From: Candidatus Opimibacter skivensis
GTDB lineage: Bacteria > Bacteroidota > Bacteroidia > Chitinophagales > Saprospiraceae
Reading direction: 5' to 3'
DNA: 64,000 bases
Assembly: GCA_016721905.1 (NCBI GenBank)
Contig: JADKHH010000037.1
Location: 55,492-119,491 of the forward strand
The notes beneath the pieces were generated by a model, which had not been told where the DNA came from, made no database searches, and saw only the letters and a program-made list of their open reading frames with translations. The translations under genes and the position numbers were made by a program. Each line of letters begins with the position of its first letter. Position 1 is the first letter of the stretch. This document shows positions 62,586-64,000 of the stretch, one piece after another.

Positions 62586-64000
62586 ATGCCGACTACTCCC
62601 ATTCCATTTATTGTTGATCTGCATTGCCATCCGACCACCAAGCCGTACGGGCATAGCTTCAAGAAATCGCCTATTGGAAAAAACAGTTCCAACCCAAACG
62701 ATGAACACAGTATCTGGTACAATGACTCTCCCAATGCCGCGGAAAGGCTGCTACAGACCTGGGCGGAGATCGTCAAATTCCGGCAGGCTGACCTTTGCAC
62801 ACTGGCCTGGGGAAATTGCCGTGTAGTGGTGGCTTCCCTGTATCCAATTGAGCGCGGTTTTTTCCGCAATAAATTTGGGGAAGGTCTCGCCAGTGACCTG
62901 GTGGGATCCTTTGTATCTGGTGTCAGCCGCAAGCGGGTCAACTATGTCCAGAATGTGACCAACTATAATGAGGATCTGGTCAGAGAGTACGAATATTACC
63001 AGCAACTCAATGACCAACCCATCAATATCAACGGGACAACCTACCTATACAAACTGGTTCATTCCTACAGGGAAATAGCGGCTCACCAGCAAAACAATCC
63101 AGCGGAAGTTCGCACTATATTTATTGTCTTCTCCATCGAAGGGCTGCACTGTCTCGACAATAATATTGATGGGGAACTCAATGAGGCATCCGTGCTGGAA
63201 AATCTGAAGAAGATTAAAGAATGGGAATACGCTCCATTCTTTGTAACGGTCGCGCATCACTTCAATAATAAACTCTGTGGACATGCCAAAAGCCTGTTTG
63301 GGCTAGTGGGTAAAACTGCAGACCAGTCGGAAGGTATGAACAAGAAAATAAATGCTACCGGGCTGAAAGTGATAGATCTGTTGCTTGACAGTTCGGTAGG
63401 AAAACGCATTCTCATTGATGTCAAACACATGAGCCTGCTTTCCAGGCTGCAGTATTATGATCTGTTGGATACTAAATTTAAAAATGATGCCATACCGTGA
63501 TTGCGAGTCATGAGCGGTAGCCGGACGCACGATTGATGGCGTACTGAATAAAGACAATCCTGCACTGGCTAAAACATTTTTTCCGGAGGATATCAATTTC
63601 TATGATGAGGAAATCATCCGGATGACAAAATCAGGCGGCATCATCGGGCTTCAACTGGACGAGCGCAGATTAGCTACAAAGGAAAAAATAAAATCGCTGC
63701 GCAATCCGCTTTTCCTGAATGAAACAGGGTACGTGCGGGCTGAGCTGGTCTGGAACCAGATTCAATACATCGCTGAGTTGCTCAACAATAACCGGCTGTT
63801 TGCCTGGGACACGATGGCGCTGGGTACGGATTTCGATGGCATCATCAATCCGGTCAATGGATTTCTAACGGCTGAAGAATTAAACGCACTCATGGCATAT
63901 GTAGAGCGCCATGCATATAATTATATGAACGGGAGAGGTAAGCAGGTATTGAGCAGGCGAAACCAGATTACATCGGCACAGATTGTTGAAAGGATTTTTT
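62586..64000 (+). CDS. Membrane-dipeptidase-like (M19) amidohydrolase, two 1-nt deletions, cut by window end
   Basis: The protein starts MPTTPIPFIVDLHCHPTTKP; DLHCHP is the metal-binding HxH of the M19/amidohydrolase fold. IFSIEGLHCLDNN follows at about residue 181 (the usual 'EG...' bridging Glu), then VTVAHHFNNKLCG with His, and RILIDVKHMS. The frame stops at 63498-63500 (TGA), but adding one G at about 63497 and another at about 63512 restores VIASHGAVAGRTIDGVLNKD and beyond, with ALGTDFDGIINPVNGF (the conserved late GtDFDG) near 63.83 kb, open to the window end. M19 enzymes cleave dipeptides and related amides using two zinc ions; the substrate is unknown. Probably intact in reality. Confidence 0.75.

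Overview
The window looks like chromosomal DNA of a Bacteroidota bacterium, most likely a Saprospiria/Saprospiraceae-type organism. The signs are a giant secreted repeat protein ending in a Por-type (T9SS) sorting domain, SprB, HYR-like, Calx-beta and GEVED surface modules, Bacteroidota -7 boxes (TAnnTTTG) with almost no Shine-Dalgarno signals, many small outer-membrane beta-barrels, a CzcA-TolC fusion, and the tiny basic MPCGKKRKRHK peptide next to RNase G. I recognised no rRNA, tRNA, CRISPR array, insertion sequence or prophage.

Layout. 1-8.3 kb: an OmpA/TSP3 protein (cut by the window edge), small membrane proteins, then a lipoprotein sulfatase followed by two beta-barrel proteins. 9-12.7 kb: a SHOCT protein, a lipoprotein, a membrane protein and a HAD-type lipoprotein phosphatase. 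12.7-17.1 kb: a decayed nucleotidyltransferase remnant, a second sulfatase of a different motif class and more barrels, ending in a 44-nt poly-G tract. 17.3-23.1 kb: an octahaem cytochrome/TPR protein, a bestrophin-like membrane protein and three outer-membrane proteins. 23.3-27.6 kb: an ECF sigma factor with a small partner gene, trmB, thiL and an RluA-type pseudouridine synthase. 27.8-33.9 kb: a heavy-metal RND efflux operon. 34.2-36.5 kb: a DsbA-like oxidoreductase, a GNAT acetyltransferase and an MGMT. 36.6-51.7 kb: three large secreted surface proteins on one strand, probably co-expressed. 52.3-62.1 kb: housekeeping genes (apaG-gmk-yicC operon, HU, TPR, small basic protein, RNase G, truncated haemoglobin, glycosyltransferase, pth, DinB, radical SAM). 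62.6 kb to the end: an M19-like dipeptidase running off the window.

The most unusual pattern is in the intergenic DNA. At least fourteen loci carry short degenerate tandem arrays with a period of 7 or 8 bp. The unit differs at most loci. At seven loci the array begins at, or abuts, the stop codon of a gene (15778, 23304, 25097, 25526, 34222, 52285, 57598). Read in the direction of the gene, most units contain a TAA, TAG or TGA. Because 7 and 8 are not multiples of 3, such an array puts stops in all three frames. A second layer is modular hairpin islands (25.2-25.5, 33.9-34.15 and 52.16-52.24 kb) that share modules in the same order, and one shared hairpin differs between copies by a compensating base-pair change. 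I know of no described element matching these.

Caution on sequence quality. Several clear genes are broken by single-base indels, mostly in short homopolymers (about 19165, 26549, 27234, 48888, 51085, 63497, 63512). The repetitive middle of the giant adhesin (about 40.0-44.5 kb) has many more, plus apparent collapses of whole repeats. Together with the 44-nt G run this suggests an assembly that was poorly polished in repeats. These genes should be treated as probably intact until reads are checked.
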